Shown: piece after piece, positions 1 to 8,499 of the stretch
Layout: every line of letters starts with the position of its first letter
Numbering within the stretch: position 1 is the stretch's first letter
Source: an uncultured Acetatifactor sp.
Lineage (GTDB): Bacteria > Bacillota > Clostridia > Lachnospirales > Lachnospiraceae
Direction of reading: 5' to 3'
DNA: 64,000 bases
Assembly: GCA_934426825.1 (NCBI GenBank)
Contig: CAKRYI010000008.1
Location: 1-64,000 of the forward strand
Notes under the pieces: model-generated
The model's database searches: none
The model's input: only the letters and a program-made list of their open reading frames with translations
What the model was told of the DNA's origin: nothing
Made by a program: the position numbers and the translations under genes

Positions 1-357
1 AACGCTGACGGATCCCGGTGTAATATCCAGATATTTTTCCATATCCTCCGCATCCGCAAAGGAAAGTCTGGCGCTTCCTATCTGGTGGGATAATTCCTTT
101 GTCTTAAAAGTTTTGTCTCCCGGTATCATTAACAGATAAAACTGGGTCTTCTGTCTGTTACACAAAAAAAGATTCTTACAGATAACCGCACCTGCCAGTG
201 CCTTATCAATCTCGGCGCATGCCTCCATGGTGTATGCCGCCTCATGGTCAATCCTCTGATACTCTAGTCCCAGCGAATCCAGTAAATCGTAAACCCTGAT
301 TTCTTTTTCCAATCGTCCGTCCGTATTCACCGGTCTTCCTTTTTGTAATTCCAACAT
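1..357 (-). CDS. Prolyl-tRNA deacylase (YbaK/ProX family), 3' end cut by window
   Basis: Translating the minus strand from ATG at 357 gives 119 codons running off the left edge without a stop. The start (MLELQKGRPV), a central segment with KNLFLCNRQKTQFYLLMIPG and the later RLSFADAEDMEKYLDITPGSVS match the stand-alone editing proteins related to the INS domain of ProRS. These hydrolyse mischarged Ala- or Cys-tRNA(Pro) in the cytosol. The KN dipeptide near residue 58 fits the catalytic lysine region of the family. It is the last visible gene of an apparent operon with acyP and the NlpC/P60 gene, starting 9 nt after acyP stops. The exact tRNA specificity cannot be read from this fragment. Confidence 0.85.
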   Translation of the reverse strand, partial: MLELQKGRPVNTDGRLEKEIRVYDLLDSLGLEYQRIDHEAAYTMEACAEIDKALAGAVICKNLFLCNRQKTQFYLLMIPGDKTFKTKELSHQIGSARLSFADAEDMEKYLDITPGSVSV

Positions 358-366
358 CTCTCTGCC

Positions 367-651
367 TCAATCCCTCACACGGAACCCGGTTTCGTGTTCC
401 TCCAACGGGATATTCTTTCTGTCTATTCTTTCTATTTCCACATAGGTGCCGCGGTTTACCATGGTGAGTAAATCATCAATCTGCTCACGGCTTCCCTGTG
501 CCTCCATCTCAACGGTATCGTCCCAGTTGTTTTTCACCCAGCCGGTCACTCCCAACATTCCCGCTGCCTGCTGTGCCCGGTAGCGGAACCCCACTCCCTG
601 CACGCTTCCGGAAATTCTAAGGTGCTGACGTATCTTTCCCGTGCCTTCCAT
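367..651 (-). CDS. acyP: Acylphosphatase
   Basis: A small cytosolic enzyme of 94 residues that hydrolyses the carboxyl-phosphate bond of acyl phosphates. The phosphate-binding loop reads SGSVQGVGFRYRAQ, containing the invariant arginine, followed by GVTGWVKNNWDDTVEMEAQG, which carries the catalytic asparagine. The length is normal for the family. A GTG two codons upstream (657) is possible, but the ATG at 651 has a GGGGG run at a 5-nt spacing, so it is preferred. It lies 14 nt after the NlpC/P60 gene and 9 nt before the tRNA deacylase gene, all on the same strand, so the three are probably cotranscribed. Confidence 0.92.
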   Translation of the reverse strand: MEGTGKIRQHLRISGSVQGVGFRYRAQQAAGMLGVTGWVKNNWDDTVEMEAQGSREQIDDLLTMVNRGTYVEIERIDRKNIPLEEHETGFRVRD

Positions 652-665
652 AGTCACCCCCGCCG

Positions 666-1883
666 CTAAATAATGCGTCTTACCGCCAGAATAGTCCGGT
701 AATTGGCTTTGCTGACTTTAATACCGGTCTTTGCGCTGCTGGCATGGACAATCAGACCGCCGCCGATATAGAGCGCCACATGACCTTCATAGCAAATCAA
801 ATCTCCCGGCTGCGCATTGCTGTAATCCACACCGGTACCGGCACTTCTCTGCTCGTAGGATGTACGGGGCAGCCGGTATCCGAAATCACTGTATACACGG
901 AAAGTAAATCCGGAGCAGTCCGCACCGTTGGTAAGACTGGTTCCTCCCGACACATAGGGATTTCCGATATACTGGCAGGCATATTTTGCCACTTTTTTAC
1001 CCAGGTCACTGCCCGACGCATTGTCAATGGTGGACGTATAATCCGTTGTGGCATAGTTTCCGTTTGCCGCCGTTGTATTTCCCCGGTTCTGCTGTGCCTG
1101 CAGTTGTTTCAACTGCTGCTGTTCCTGCTGCAGCAGCTTCTTTGCCACGGACGCCTCCTGTTTATACTTCTTTATCTCTGCGTCATAGTTGGCGGATTCC
1201 TTTTTCTTCTGTGCCAGCATGGTATCCAGATTCGTCTTCTGATTCTGCAAGTCTGCCTTATCCTGCTCTAACTGGTCTTTATCTCCCTGCAGCAAATCCT
1301 TCTCTGCCACCAGCTGATCCCATAAATCATGCACCTGATTCTTGGTAGCCTCGTACTCCTCCAATTTTAACCGGTCGTACTCATAAACCTTTTCGATATA
1401 GTCCATACGGTTCAGCATGTCCGCCAGACCGTTTCCCTCCAAAAATAATCCCAAATAGGTGGCATTGCCGTTTTCGTACATATTACGGATTCGCACCAGC
1501 ATTGCCTGATGCTGCTGTTCCTCCCGCAGCTTTGCCGCCTCGTACTCTGCCTCCGTCTGGTCAATCTCCACCTGCTTGTCGGCTATTTCCACTTCTTTTG
1601 CCTGAATCTCATCCTCTTTCATGCCGATACTTGTCATGGTATTGATAATCTCGGAGTTTAAGTCCTCAATCTTTTCCTCCAGCAATGCCTGCTCGTCCGA
1701 AAGGGAATTGACCTTGGAGTTAATATCGTTTATCTGTTCCTGATGGTTTTTAATCTGATCCTGCAATTCTTTGGTCGTAATCGCAGATACCGTAATACTC
1801 TCCTGCACGGCAGGCCCCGCCGCCGCTACCGTAAGGCTTATCACCAATATTAAATTCATTAATTTTTTCATTCGTTTTTTCAT
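666..1883 (-). CDS. Secreted coiled-coil NlpC/P60 peptidoglycan endopeptidase
   Basis: A 405-residue exported protein with three parts. First is a signal peptide (MKKRMKKLMNLILVISLTVA, ending near residue 33). Next is a long glutamine- and lysine-rich coiled coil from about residue 35 to 265, followed by a short low-complexity linker. Last is a C-terminal NlpC/P60 domain from about residue 295. The catalytic triad is visible: Cys323 in ADCSGF, His368 in GHVALYIG and His380 in VHAS. This layout is that of PcsB/CwlO-type D,L-endopeptidases, which cleave stem peptides during growth or division and are often activated through the coiled coil. The frame is open further upstream, but the hydrophobic signal supports the ATG at 1883, although its Shine-Dalgarno is weak. 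Confidence 0.9.
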   Translation of the reverse strand: MKKRMKKLMNLILVISLTVAAAGPAVQESITVSAITTKELQDQIKNHQEQINDINSKVNSLSDEQALLEEKIEDLNSEIINTMTSIGMKEDEIQAKEVEIADKQVEIDQTEAEYEAAKLREEQQHQAMLVRIRNMYENGNATYLGLFLEGNGLADMLNRMDYIEKVYEYDRLKLEEYEATKNQVHDLWDQLVAEKDLLQGDKDQLEQDKADLQNQKTNLDTMLAQKKKESANYDAEIKKYKQEASVAKKLLQQEQQQLKQLQAQQNRGNTTAANGNYATTDYTSTIDNASGSDLGKKVAKYACQYIGNPYVSGGTSLTNGADCSGFTFRVYSDFGYRLPRTSYEQRSAGTGVDYSNAQPGDLICYEGHVALYIGGGLIVHASSAKTGIKVSKANYRTILAVRRII

Positions 1884-1956
1884 AGTTACAGAATACCATA
1901 TCTGCCCTGATTTTTCACCCCAAAAATCCTTAATGTTTTGGAAAATATTACCCATC

Positions 1957-1989
1957 AGAAAAGGACATACTCTCTCGAATATGTCCCTT
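1957..1989 (-). terminator. Probable intrinsic terminator of asnS
   Basis: Read on the minus strand, AAGGGACATA and TATGTCCTTTT pair around a 10-nt loop just after the asnS stop, and the 3' arm runs into a short T tract. One cytosine is bulged, so the stem is moderate. Confidence 0.55.
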
Positions 1990-2023
1990 CCGTTGCTGCG
2001 CACTTTCCTCAGTTTGTATCCGA

Positions 2024-3427
2024 TTATAAATCGCAGTTATTTACGGTTCTGGGGAACGGAATGACGTCGCGGATATTGCCCATTCCGGTAAGGTACATTA
2101 CGCATCTTTCAAAGCCCAGTCCGAATCCGGCATGTCTGACAGAACCGTACTTGCGAAGATCAAGGTAGAAACCGTAATCCTCTTTGTTCAGTCCCAGCTC
2201 TTCCATTCTCTGCTCCAGCACTTCCAGCTTATCCTCGCGCTGGCTTCCGCCGATGATTTCACCGATTCCGGGAACCAGACAGTCCATAGCGGCAACCGTC
2301 TTGCCGTCATCGTTTAATTTCATGTAAAACGCTTTAATCTCCTTGGGATAATCCGTCACAAATACAGGACGCTTAAATTCCTTCTCCGTCAGGTATCTCT
2401 CATGCTCGGTCTGCAAATCACAGCCCCAGAATACCTTATAATCAAACTCGTCATTGTGTTTTTCCAGAATTTCAATGGCTTCCGTGTAGGTCACATGACC
2501 GAAATCGGAATTTACCACATGCTGTAATCTTTCAATCAGTCCCTTATCCACAAACTGGTTAAAGAATGCCATCTCCTCCGGTGCATTTTCCAGCACATAG
2601 CGAATCACATATTTTAACATGCTCTCTGCTAATACCATGTCGTCCGTCAAATCCGCAAACGCCATTTCCGGCTCAATCATCCAGAACTCTGCCGCATGTC
2701 TGGTGGTGTTGGAATTTTCCGCACGGAAAGTAGGTCCGAAGGTATATACGTTCTTAAATGCAAAGGCGTAAGTTTCTACGTTCAACTGTCCGCTCACCGT
2801 CAGGTTAGTCGGTTTTCCGAAGAAATCCTGCGTATAGTCCACCTTGCCGTCCTCGGTCTTGGGCACATTGTTCAAATCAAGGGTTGTCACCTGAAACATC
2901 TCTCCGGCGCCCTCGCAGTCACTTCCGGTAATCAGCGGAGTATGCACATACACAAAGCCTCTCTCCATGAAAAAGGTATGAATGGCATACGCAATCAGGG
3001 AACGCACACGGAACACTGCCTGAAAGGTGTTGGTTCTGGGTCTCAAATGGGAAATGGTTCTCAGATATTCAAAAGTATGGCGCTTTTTCTGCAAAGGATA
3101 ATCCGCTGTGGACACGCCCTCCACCAGTACCTCCTCTGCCTGCATTTCAAAAGGCTGTTTTGCCTGCGGAGTCTCCACAATGGTTCCCCGGACAATCAGC
3201 GCTGCGCCTACATTCATCTTGCACAGTTCGTCAAAATTATCCAGCTTGTCACCGTACACTACCTGCAGCGGCTCAAAAAAAGTACCGTCGTTAATCACTA
3301 AAAATCCGAAATTCTTGGAGTCACGGTTGCTTCTGACCCAGCCTCCCACGGTTACTTCCTTTCCAATGTATTTATCCTTCTCCCGATACAAATCTCTGAT
3401 GTCTGTCAAATTCATCTTTCCTACCAT
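2024..3427 (-). CDS. asnS: Asparaginyl-tRNA synthetase
   Basis: A 467-residue class IIb aminoacyl-tRNA synthetase that charges tRNA(Asn) with asparagine using ATP. It has an N-terminal OB-fold anticodon-binding domain (IGKEVTVGGWVRSNRDSKNFGFLVINDG) and a C-terminal catalytic core. Motif 2 reads FRAENSNTTRHAAEFWMIEPE and motif 3 reads GFGLGFERCVMYLTG. An Asn rather than an Asp enzyme is indicated by the overall length of about 465 residues and the absence of the bacterial AspRS insertion. Three starts are possible. The ATG at 3427 has AAGGA at a 5-nt spacing, while the one at 3415 (MNLTDIRDL) has its AGGA too close. It stands between the FKBP-type lipoprotein gene and its own likely terminator. 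Confidence 0.95.
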   Translation of the reverse strand: MVGKMNLTDIRDLYREKDKYIGKEVTVGGWVRSNRDSKNFGFLVINDGTFFEPLQVVYGDKLDNFDELCKMNVGAALIVRGTIVETPQAKQPFEMQAEEVLVEGVSTADYPLQKKRHTFEYLRTISHLRPRTNTFQAVFRVRSLIAYAIHTFFMERGFVYVHTPLITGSDCEGAGEMFQVTTLDLNNVPKTEDGKVDYTQDFFGKPTNLTVSGQLNVETYAFAFKNVYTFGPTFRAENSNTTRHAAEFWMIEPEMAFADLTDDMVLAESMLKYVIRYVLENAPEEMAFFNQFVDKGLIERLQHVVNSDFGHVTYTEAIEILEKHNDEFDYKVFWGCDLQTEHERYLTEKEFKRPVFVTDYPKEIKAFYMKLNDDGKTVAAMDCLVPGIGEIIGGSQREDKLEVLEQRMEELGLNKEDYGFYLDLRKYGSVRHAGFGLGFERCVMYLTGMGNIRDVIPFPRTVNNCDL

Positions 3428-3485
3428 ACCTTTCCTTGCACGCAACGGCGTGCCCTATTTTTAATCCGTGCTGATACACCTTTTA

Positions 3486-4556
3486 TTAATTATTTACAAC
3501 GGCATTCTGTACCAGGAAATCCATTACCTTCTGATACATCAGATAATCCCTGTAATCCTCGATGGAGTTTTCACCGATAAATTCCTCCACGGTCTCATAT
3601 CCGGCATTGGTCGCATACTCCTGCATGGTAGTATTCAGTTCCTCGTCATCCACGCCTAAATTTTCTGCATTTGCCACTGCCTGAAAAGCGATATTCTGCT
3701 TTGCAGCTTCCGTAGCGGATTCTTTTACCCATGTCTCCAAATCCTCGTTGTATGCCTGCTGGACATAGGTTTCTGCCTCCATGCCATAGCTCTCCGCCTG
3801 CTGCATGACATTGTCACGGATAACCGCTTCATAATTCTCTGCCAGCTTCCCAGGTACCTCGCTGAACACGCAGTTTGCCATAAACGCATTCATCACTTCA
3901 TTCTGTACCTGACTGTCATAATTATACTTCACATTGGATTCCAGATAATCATAGGCATACTGTCTGAATTCATCCACCGTATTTATGCCGTCAATACCCA
4001 TAGCAGCAATAACATCGTCGCTCATTTCCGTGGAAACAATATAGTTTACGGTTACGGTAAATACAACAGCCTGTCCTGCCAAATCGGATGATTGTTTATA
4101 ACCTTCCGGGAATGTCAGGTTCAAATCCACGGTCTCGCCGGGCATAACTCCCACCAGTCCGTCCTCAAATCCGTCGATAAACTGTCCGGAACCGATGGTC
4201 AGATTATATCCCTGTGCGGTTCCGCCCTGAAAAGCGACGCCGTCCTTTTTGCCTTCGTAATCAATATTAACGGTATCTCCCACTTCCACTGCTCTGTCGG
4301 TGATTCCGCCGTCCTCTGCGGTAACATACTGGCTGTATGCGCTGCTCACCAGTGCATCCACCTGACTCTGGTCCACAACCGGAGCGTCCACCGTCACTTC
4401 CAGTCCCTTGTATTCTCCAAGTGTCACATATTTTTCCACTGCCATATCTTTCAGTACCGTACTATCGTCTGTCTTATTGGCATCCTTGCTGCCGCAGCCG
4501 CCCAAAACTCCTGCAGCCAACATTGCTGCCATAACCAGTGCAATTTTCTTTTTCAT
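3486..4556 (-). CDS. FKBP-type (trigger-factor-like) peptidyl-prolyl isomerase lipoprotein
   Basis: A 356-residue lipoprotein with signal MKKKIALVMAAMLAAGVLGGCG; the lipobox cysteine is near residue 21. The middle holds an FKBP-type domain: VGDTVNIDYEGKKDGVAFQGG, then IGSGQFIDGFEDGLVGVMPGE and a final VVFTVTVNYI strand. It is followed by a helical region resembling the trigger factor C-terminal domain (residues about 195-350). Such proteins act at the outer face of the membrane as foldases for secreted proteins. The ATG at 4556 is chosen because GGAG lies 7 nt upstream and the lipoprotein signal begins there. A housekeeping-type promoter lies at 4662-4690, so it is probably its own transcription unit, possibly reading on into asnS. 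Confidence 0.88.
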   Translation of the reverse strand: MKKKIALVMAAMLAAGVLGGCGSKDANKTDDSTVLKDMAVEKYVTLGEYKGLEVTVDAPVVDQSQVDALVSSAYSQYVTAEDGGITDRAVEVGDTVNIDYEGKKDGVAFQGGTAQGYNLTIGSGQFIDGFEDGLVGVMPGETVDLNLTFPEGYKQSSDLAGQAVVFTVTVNYIVSTEMSDDVIAAMGIDGINTVDEFRQYAYDYLESNVKYNYDSQVQNEVMNAFMANCVFSEVPGKLAENYEAVIRDNVMQQAESYGMEAETYVQQAYNEDLETWVKESATEAAKQNIAFQAVANAENLGVDDEELNTTMQEYATNAGYETVEEFIGENSIEDYRDYLMYQKVMDFLVQNAVVNN

Positions 4557-4661
4557 TTTACTCTCCATTCTGATTTCCAATTCTTTTCCTTTACTGATTT
4601 CCTACAGATTCTCTATAGAAACAATAAATTGCAATCCTTCTTTGCATCATTCACAATACAC

Positions 4662-4690
4662 TTTATACCACAAATTCGCCATAAAGGCAA
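4662..4690 (-). promoter_or_regulatory. Sigma-A type promoter of the FKBP lipoprotein gene
   Basis: On the minus strand the -35 TTGCCT (4685-4690) and -10 TATAAA (4662-4667) are 17 bp apart, about 105 bp upstream of the start codon. Prediction by consensus only. Confidence 0.55.
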
Positions 4691-4706
4691 CTCTTGCCCC
4701 GATCTG

Positions 4707-6179
4707 TCACAGTAACGGAGACAAAAGTCTGCACACCTGTTCTTTTAAGCGCAGCCACAGAGGACGCACCACATAGACGTCTCTGGTAATCTGTGTACAG
4801 TGCTTCAAATCCTCGCGGAAAATCTCTTCCATTTCGTGAGCCTTTTTCTGATTATACACCACTGCGTTGACCTCAAAGTTCAGGGCAAAACTGCGGATGT
4901 CCATATTTGCCGTACCGTAACAGAATACTTTTCCGTCCACAATAATTCCCTTGCTGTGGAGGAAGCCGTCATTGTAGGTATAGCAGTTTGCCCCCGCCAT
5001 CACCATATCCCCCACATAGGAATAGGTCGCCCAGTACACAAAAGGGTGGTCCGGCATGCAGGGAATCATAATATTGACCTCAATGCCGGAATGTACCGCA
5101 ATTTTCAATGCGTTGAGAAGCGCCTCATCCGGTATAAAATACGGGGTCTGAATGTAAATGGATTTCTCCGCCTTTGTAATCAGCCGCAAATAGTTGTCCC
5201 GAATCTGTTCTGTCGTATTATCCGGTCCGCTGCTGATAATCTGCATCTTGCAGAAATCCCTCGTTCCGGGGACATTCCCCTCCAAAAGGCTTGCATTCTG
5301 CAGCAGATTTTCACCCGCAGTGTAATTCCAGTCCAAAATAAAGCGAATCTGCAGCCCCAGCACCGCGCTTCCCCGAATCCGTAAATGGGTATCCCGCCAA
5401 TGACCGAACTTTTTATCCAGACCGATATATTCCTTGCCGATATTGTAGCCGCCCACATATGCCACCCGGTTATCAATCACCACAATTTTGCGGTGGTTGC
5501 GGTAGTTGATACGAAGCTGCAGCCAGCCGAACATTGCCGGGAAAAACTCCGCCGTCTTTACGCCCTTTGCCCTTAACTCTTTCCAGTACTTGTGGCGGAC
5601 GCTCCGGCAGCCCATGGCATCAAAGAGCACCCGCACTTCCACGCCCTCTTTTGCCTTTTCCACCAGTATGTCCTTGATTTCATTAAAAAGGACGTCGTTT
5701 TTGATAATGTAATACTGAAGGTGGATAAAATGCTTGGCACTGCGCAAATCTTCTTTTAACGCCGTGAACTTGTCGTTTCCGTTTGTGAAAACATCAATAT
5801 CGTTATCCTCCAGCAAAATAGCGGAGGATGTTTCCATATTATAGGTGATTAAATCTCTGTATCCTCTGATATTTTCGTCCAGTTCCGAGGAATCCCCTGT
5901 TTTCAGCTGGTACTCCTGCTGCCGGATTGCCTCACTCAGATGGTCCTCCACTTCCTTTGCCTTAAACATTTTCCGCTTGTGCATATCCTGTCCCGCCAGC
6001 AGATAAAAGACAAAGCCTACCACCGGCACAAAGTACAGAAGCAAAAGCCACGCCCAGACGCTTTTGGGGTTCCTCCGCTGAAAAAAAACGATGATGGTCG
6101 CAAACAGCATATTCCAAATCAGCAGATGATCAAAGAAAAAATGGATTCCTGTTTTAGCAATTTCCCATGCGTTCTCCAT
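4707..6179 (-). CDS. cls: Cardiolipin synthase
   Basis: A 490-residue membrane-bound phospholipase D family enzyme that condenses two phosphatidylglycerols to cardiolipin and glycerol. Two N-terminal membrane segments are visible (LLIWNMLFATIIVFF and VWAWLLLLYFVPVVGFVFYLL). Two HKD motifs follow: HRKIVVIDNRVAYVGGYNIG in the first half and HSKGIIVDGKVFCYGTANMD in the second. The ATG at 6179 is preferred because AGGAG lies 4 nt upstream. The frame continues upstream, but through the predicted promoter. It diverges from the small membrane protein gene at 6355. Confidence 0.93.
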   Translation of the reverse strand: MENAWEIAKTGIHFFFDHLLIWNMLFATIIVFFQRRNPKSVWAWLLLLYFVPVVGFVFYLLAGQDMHKRKMFKAKEVEDHLSEAIRQQEYQLKTGDSSELDENIRGYRDLITYNMETSSAILLEDNDIDVFTNGNDKFTALKEDLRSAKHFIHLQYYIIKNDVLFNEIKDILVEKAKEGVEVRVLFDAMGCRSVRHKYWKELRAKGVKTAEFFPAMFGWLQLRINYRNHRKIVVIDNRVAYVGGYNIGKEYIGLDKKFGHWRDTHLRIRGSAVLGLQIRFILDWNYTAGENLLQNASLLEGNVPGTRDFCKMQIISSGPDNTTEQIRDNYLRLITKAEKSIYIQTPYFIPDEALLNALKIAVHSGIEVNIMIPCMPDHPFVYWATYSYVGDMVMAGANCYTYNDGFLHSKGIIVDGKVFCYGTANMDIRSFALNFEVNAVVYNQKKAHEMEEIFREDLKHCTQITRDVYVVRPLWLRLKEQVCRLLSPLL

Positions 6180-6226
6180 AATACTCCTCATTTCTGTATG
6201 TTCTTTTTTCACTGTATTTGTATGAA

Positions 6227-6235
6227 AGTATACCA
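6227..6235 (-). promoter_or_regulatory. Extended -10 promoter element for cls
   Basis: The minus strand reads TGGTATACT, a TGn-TATACT extended -10 about 48 bp upstream of the cls start. No convincing -35 is seen at 17 bp. Confidence 0.45.
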
Positions 6236-6277
6236 TACAAGTCTTGAAAAAACTGTAAAATTCTTATAAATGTTTTA

Positions 6278-6307
6278 TTGCTTATCAACTGCCACCTGTG
6301 TTACAAT
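6278..6307 (+). promoter_or_regulatory. Promoter of the 6355 gene
   Basis: TTGCTT (6278-6283) and TACAAT (6302-6307) are 18 bp apart, 48 bp upstream of the start codon. It faces away from the cls promoter about 45 bp to the left. Confidence 0.5.
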
Positions 6308-6354
6308 AACCTATGCGGACGAAAGTCCATTAAATTTAGGAGGTTTCAGCAGTA

Positions 6355-6831
6355 ATGAATACCGGATTAATCGTATTTCTCGTTGTTTTGGCTGTTATGG
6401 CAATCATTATCGGAGTTCTGTATTTTCTCGGCAAAAAGGCCCAGAAGAAACAGGATGAGCAGCAGGCAATGTTGCAGGCAAACAAGCAGACTGTTTCCAT
6501 GCTGATTATTGACAAAAAGCGTATGAAAATAAAGGAATCAGGACTTCCGCAGGTGGTTATTGACCAGACCCCCAAGATGATGCGTAACTCCAAACTTCCC
6601 ATTGTCAAAGCAAAGGTTGGTCCCCAGATTATGTCTCTCATCTGCGATGAGAAAATCTATGACTCCATCCCCCTGAAAAAAGAGGTAAAAGCCTCCGTCA
6701 GCGGTATCTACGTTCTGGATGTCAAAGGGCTCCACGGCAAGAGCGAAGTCAAGGAAGTCAAGAAAAAAGGATTCTTTAAACGTGCTTTGGAAAAGGCACA
6801 GGAAAAAGCAGGAGCGAAGCCCGTTAAATAA
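6355..6831 (+). CDS. Small single-pass membrane protein, unknown function
   Basis: 158 residues. Residues 1-25 form a membrane helix (NTGLIVFLVVLAVMAIIIGVLYFLG), followed by a lysine- and glutamine-rich helix (KKAQKKQDEQQAMLQ). The rest is a lysine-rich, beta-strand-like soluble domain that should face the cytoplasm by the positive-inside rule. The start has AGGAGG at about 11 nt. The tail is strongly basic. I do not recognise the family and assign no function. Its stop codon lies inside a terminator stem and overlaps the end of the convergent DUF1934 gene by 8 bp. Confidence 0.75.
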   Translation: MNTGLIVFLVVLAVMAIIIGVLYFLGKKAQKKQDEQQAMLQANKQTVSMLIIDKKRMKIKESGLPQVVIDQTPKMMRNSKLPIVKAKVGPQIMSLICDEKIYDSIPLKKEVKASVSGIYVLDVKGLHGKSEVKEVKKKGFFKRALEKAQEKAGAKPVK

Positions 6832-6842
6832 CGGGCTTTTTT
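6818..6842 (+). terminator. Intrinsic terminator overlapping two convergent stop codons
   Basis: AGCCCGTTA (6818-6826) pairs with TAACGGGCT (6829-6837), followed by six T. The right-hand stop TAA (6829-6831) and the opposite-strand stop (6824-6826) are both within the stem. The T tract serves only the plus strand. Confidence 0.8.
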
Positions 6843-7261
6843 CTTTCCTTTATTTCAATGGTCATCTTACACTCTGACAACGGCTTTTCGTCCATTTCCA
6901 GTACATACTCCACCGTAACCTGTATACGCTCTGCCCACTCACGCACCACAATTTTCTCCGTCCGGACACCTAAAAGCACTTTTCCGTAGGGTGTCACGTA
7001 ATCCGTCATGTGGGTTTTCTTTTCCTCAAATATCATGTGGGTATCCACGATTCCCTTTCGGGTGAGTTCCAGACAGTTTTTCGTAAATTTAATTCTGTTT
7101 TTGGAAATTTTGTCAAATCCCTCCACCGTCTCCTCGTAGAGCAGATAATGGCTGTCATTCTTTTTAAAATACTGCGCAGGCGTCTCGGTGGCAACCTTGA
7201 CATGGTCGGATTCCTCCGCACTGTGCAGCCCTTTAATTGCTAATATAACTTCTCTGTCCAT
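6824..7261 (-). CDS. DUF1934 (YwiB-like) beta-barrel protein
   Basis: 145 residues resembling the DUF1934 family, which has a calycin-like beta barrel and no established biochemical role. Recognisable parts are KVATETPAQYFKKNDSHYLLYEET near the N terminus and TPYGKVLLGVRTEKIVV further on. Start ATG at 7261 has AAGGGA about 7 nt upstream. It begins 10 nt after the murI stop, so it is translated from the same message. Cytosolic; no signal or membrane segment seen. Confidence 0.82.
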   Translation of the reverse strand: MDREVILAIKGLHSAEESDHVKVATETPAQYFKKNDSHYLLYEETVEGFDKISKNRIKFTKNCLELTRKGIVDTHMIFEEKKTHMTDYVTPYGKVLLGVRTEKIVVREWAERIQVTVEYVLEMDEKPLSECKMTIEIKERKKPVI

Positions 7262-7271
7262 GGCAAATCCC

Positions 7272-8114
7272 TTAATATTGTTCTATATTAATTGTCTTTG
7301 CCGATAAAATTCCGTACTTGATAATGGAATTGGCAAATCTCTTAAATTTCTCCGCGCCGTCACTGACATAAAACTGATAGCGGTTCTCCCCCAGTTTCGG
7401 TTCCTCCTGATTTAACAGGTTCTTTTCCAAAAGAAGCTCCTTCAATTCCCTTGCCGTCTCATAAGCGGGGTTCACAAGCGTCACATTCTCCCCCATAATT
7501 CTGCCTAAAGTGGAGCGAATCAACGGGTAATGCGTACAACCTAAAATCAGCGTATCAATATCAATGTCTATCAGCTCTGCCAGATACCGTCTGGCAATCT
7601 CGTCCGTCACCGGGTCCTGCCACAGACCTTCCTCCACCAAAGGCACAAACAAAGGACACGCCTTTCCGTAAATGGCTGCGTCCGTATTTAACTGCGTTAT
7701 GTATTTGGAATAGATTTTACTTCCAATGGTTGCCTCCGTGGCAATCACACCGATTTTACCGTTCCGCGTGGCTTCCACCGCCGCTTTGGCGCCGGGTTTT
7801 ACCACACCGATAATCGGTATGTCTATCTCTTTTTCCAGTTCATCCAGTGCATAGGCGCTGGCGGTATTACATGCCACCACAATGGTTTTCACCTGATATG
7901 TCTGCAAAAAACGCACTATCTGCTTTGAAAAACGGGTGACGGTCTCCTTGGATTTGCTTCCGTACGGCACTCGCGCCGTATCCCCGAAATAGACAATCTT
8001 TTCGTTGGGTATCTGCCGCATAATTTCCCTTACGACAGTCAATCCGCCGACTCCCGAATCGAACACACCAATCGGTGCACTGTTTGACACCGCAATTTTC
8101 TTTTCCTGTTCCAT
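7272..8114 (-). CDS. murI: Glutamate racemase
   Basis: A 280-residue cofactor-independent racemase that makes D-glutamate for peptidoglycan. The N-terminal signature is IGVFDSGVGGLTVVREI. The two catalytic cysteines are in VVACNTASA (Cys82) and ILGCTHYPL (about residue 194). GDTARVPYG is also typical. The ATG at 8114 is preferred: GAGAGGA lies about 5 nt upstream, and the protein then begins at the family's usual point. An upstream in-frame ATG has no better site. It lies between a small membrane protein gene (43-nt gap) and DUF1934 (10-nt gap), probably one operon. Confidence 0.95.
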   Translation of the reverse strand: MEQEKKIAVSNSAPIGVFDSGVGGLTVVREIMRQIPNEKIVYFGDTARVPYGSKSKETVTRFSKQIVRFLQTYQVKTIVVACNTASAYALDELEKEIDIPIIGVVKPGAKAAVEATRNGKIGVIATEATIGSKIYSKYITQLNTDAAIYGKACPLFVPLVEEGLWQDPVTDEIARRYLAELIDIDIDTLILGCTHYPLIRSTLGRIMGENVTLVNPAYETARELKELLLEKNLLNQEEPKLGENRYQFYVSDGAEKFKRFANSIIKYGILSAKTINIEQY

Positions 8115-8157
8115 GATGTCCTCTCTTTCGCGCATCTCCAAAACAGGGGAAATGCAC

Positions 8158-8424
8158 TTATTTCAGATATTCCATCAGAGTATCTATCTGTTCGAGCAAC
8201 TTGCTCTTAAAACGAATCCTGCCCTCCGACTCCAGCAATATCCGGTAAATATCGCTGTCAACGTTCCATTCTACCATGTCCTGTGCCCTATGTACAGCAC
8301 CATCCTCGTCAATCACCACATAGGTGTCGGGAGTCAGTGTAAGCTCCGGGTACAAAACACCCCACCAGCCAAGCGCCGCACAAACACACAAAAAAATCCG
8401 AATTCCCAATACTCTTTTTTTCAT
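8158..8424 (-). CDS. Small membrane-anchored protein, unknown
   Basis: 88 residues: an N-terminal hydrophobic segment (ILGIR-IFLCVCAALGWWGVLY region, residues 5-25), then a soluble acidic domain ending LLEQIDTLMEYLK. AGAGG lies about 8 nt upstream of the ATG. Position directly before murI suggests cotranscription. I do not recognise the family; it could be an unprocessed anchor or a signal peptide. Confidence 0.65.
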   Translation of the reverse strand: MKKRVLGIRIFLCVCAALGWWGVLYPELTLTPDTYVVIDEDGAVHRAQDMVEWNVDSDIYRILLESEGRIRFKSKLLEQIDTLMEYLK

Positions 8425-8499
8425 CCGATAACCTCTCTACAGATATATTCCGTTTCTTAATCAGAGTATTACCGGATTTCAAAACAATATACCACAAAA

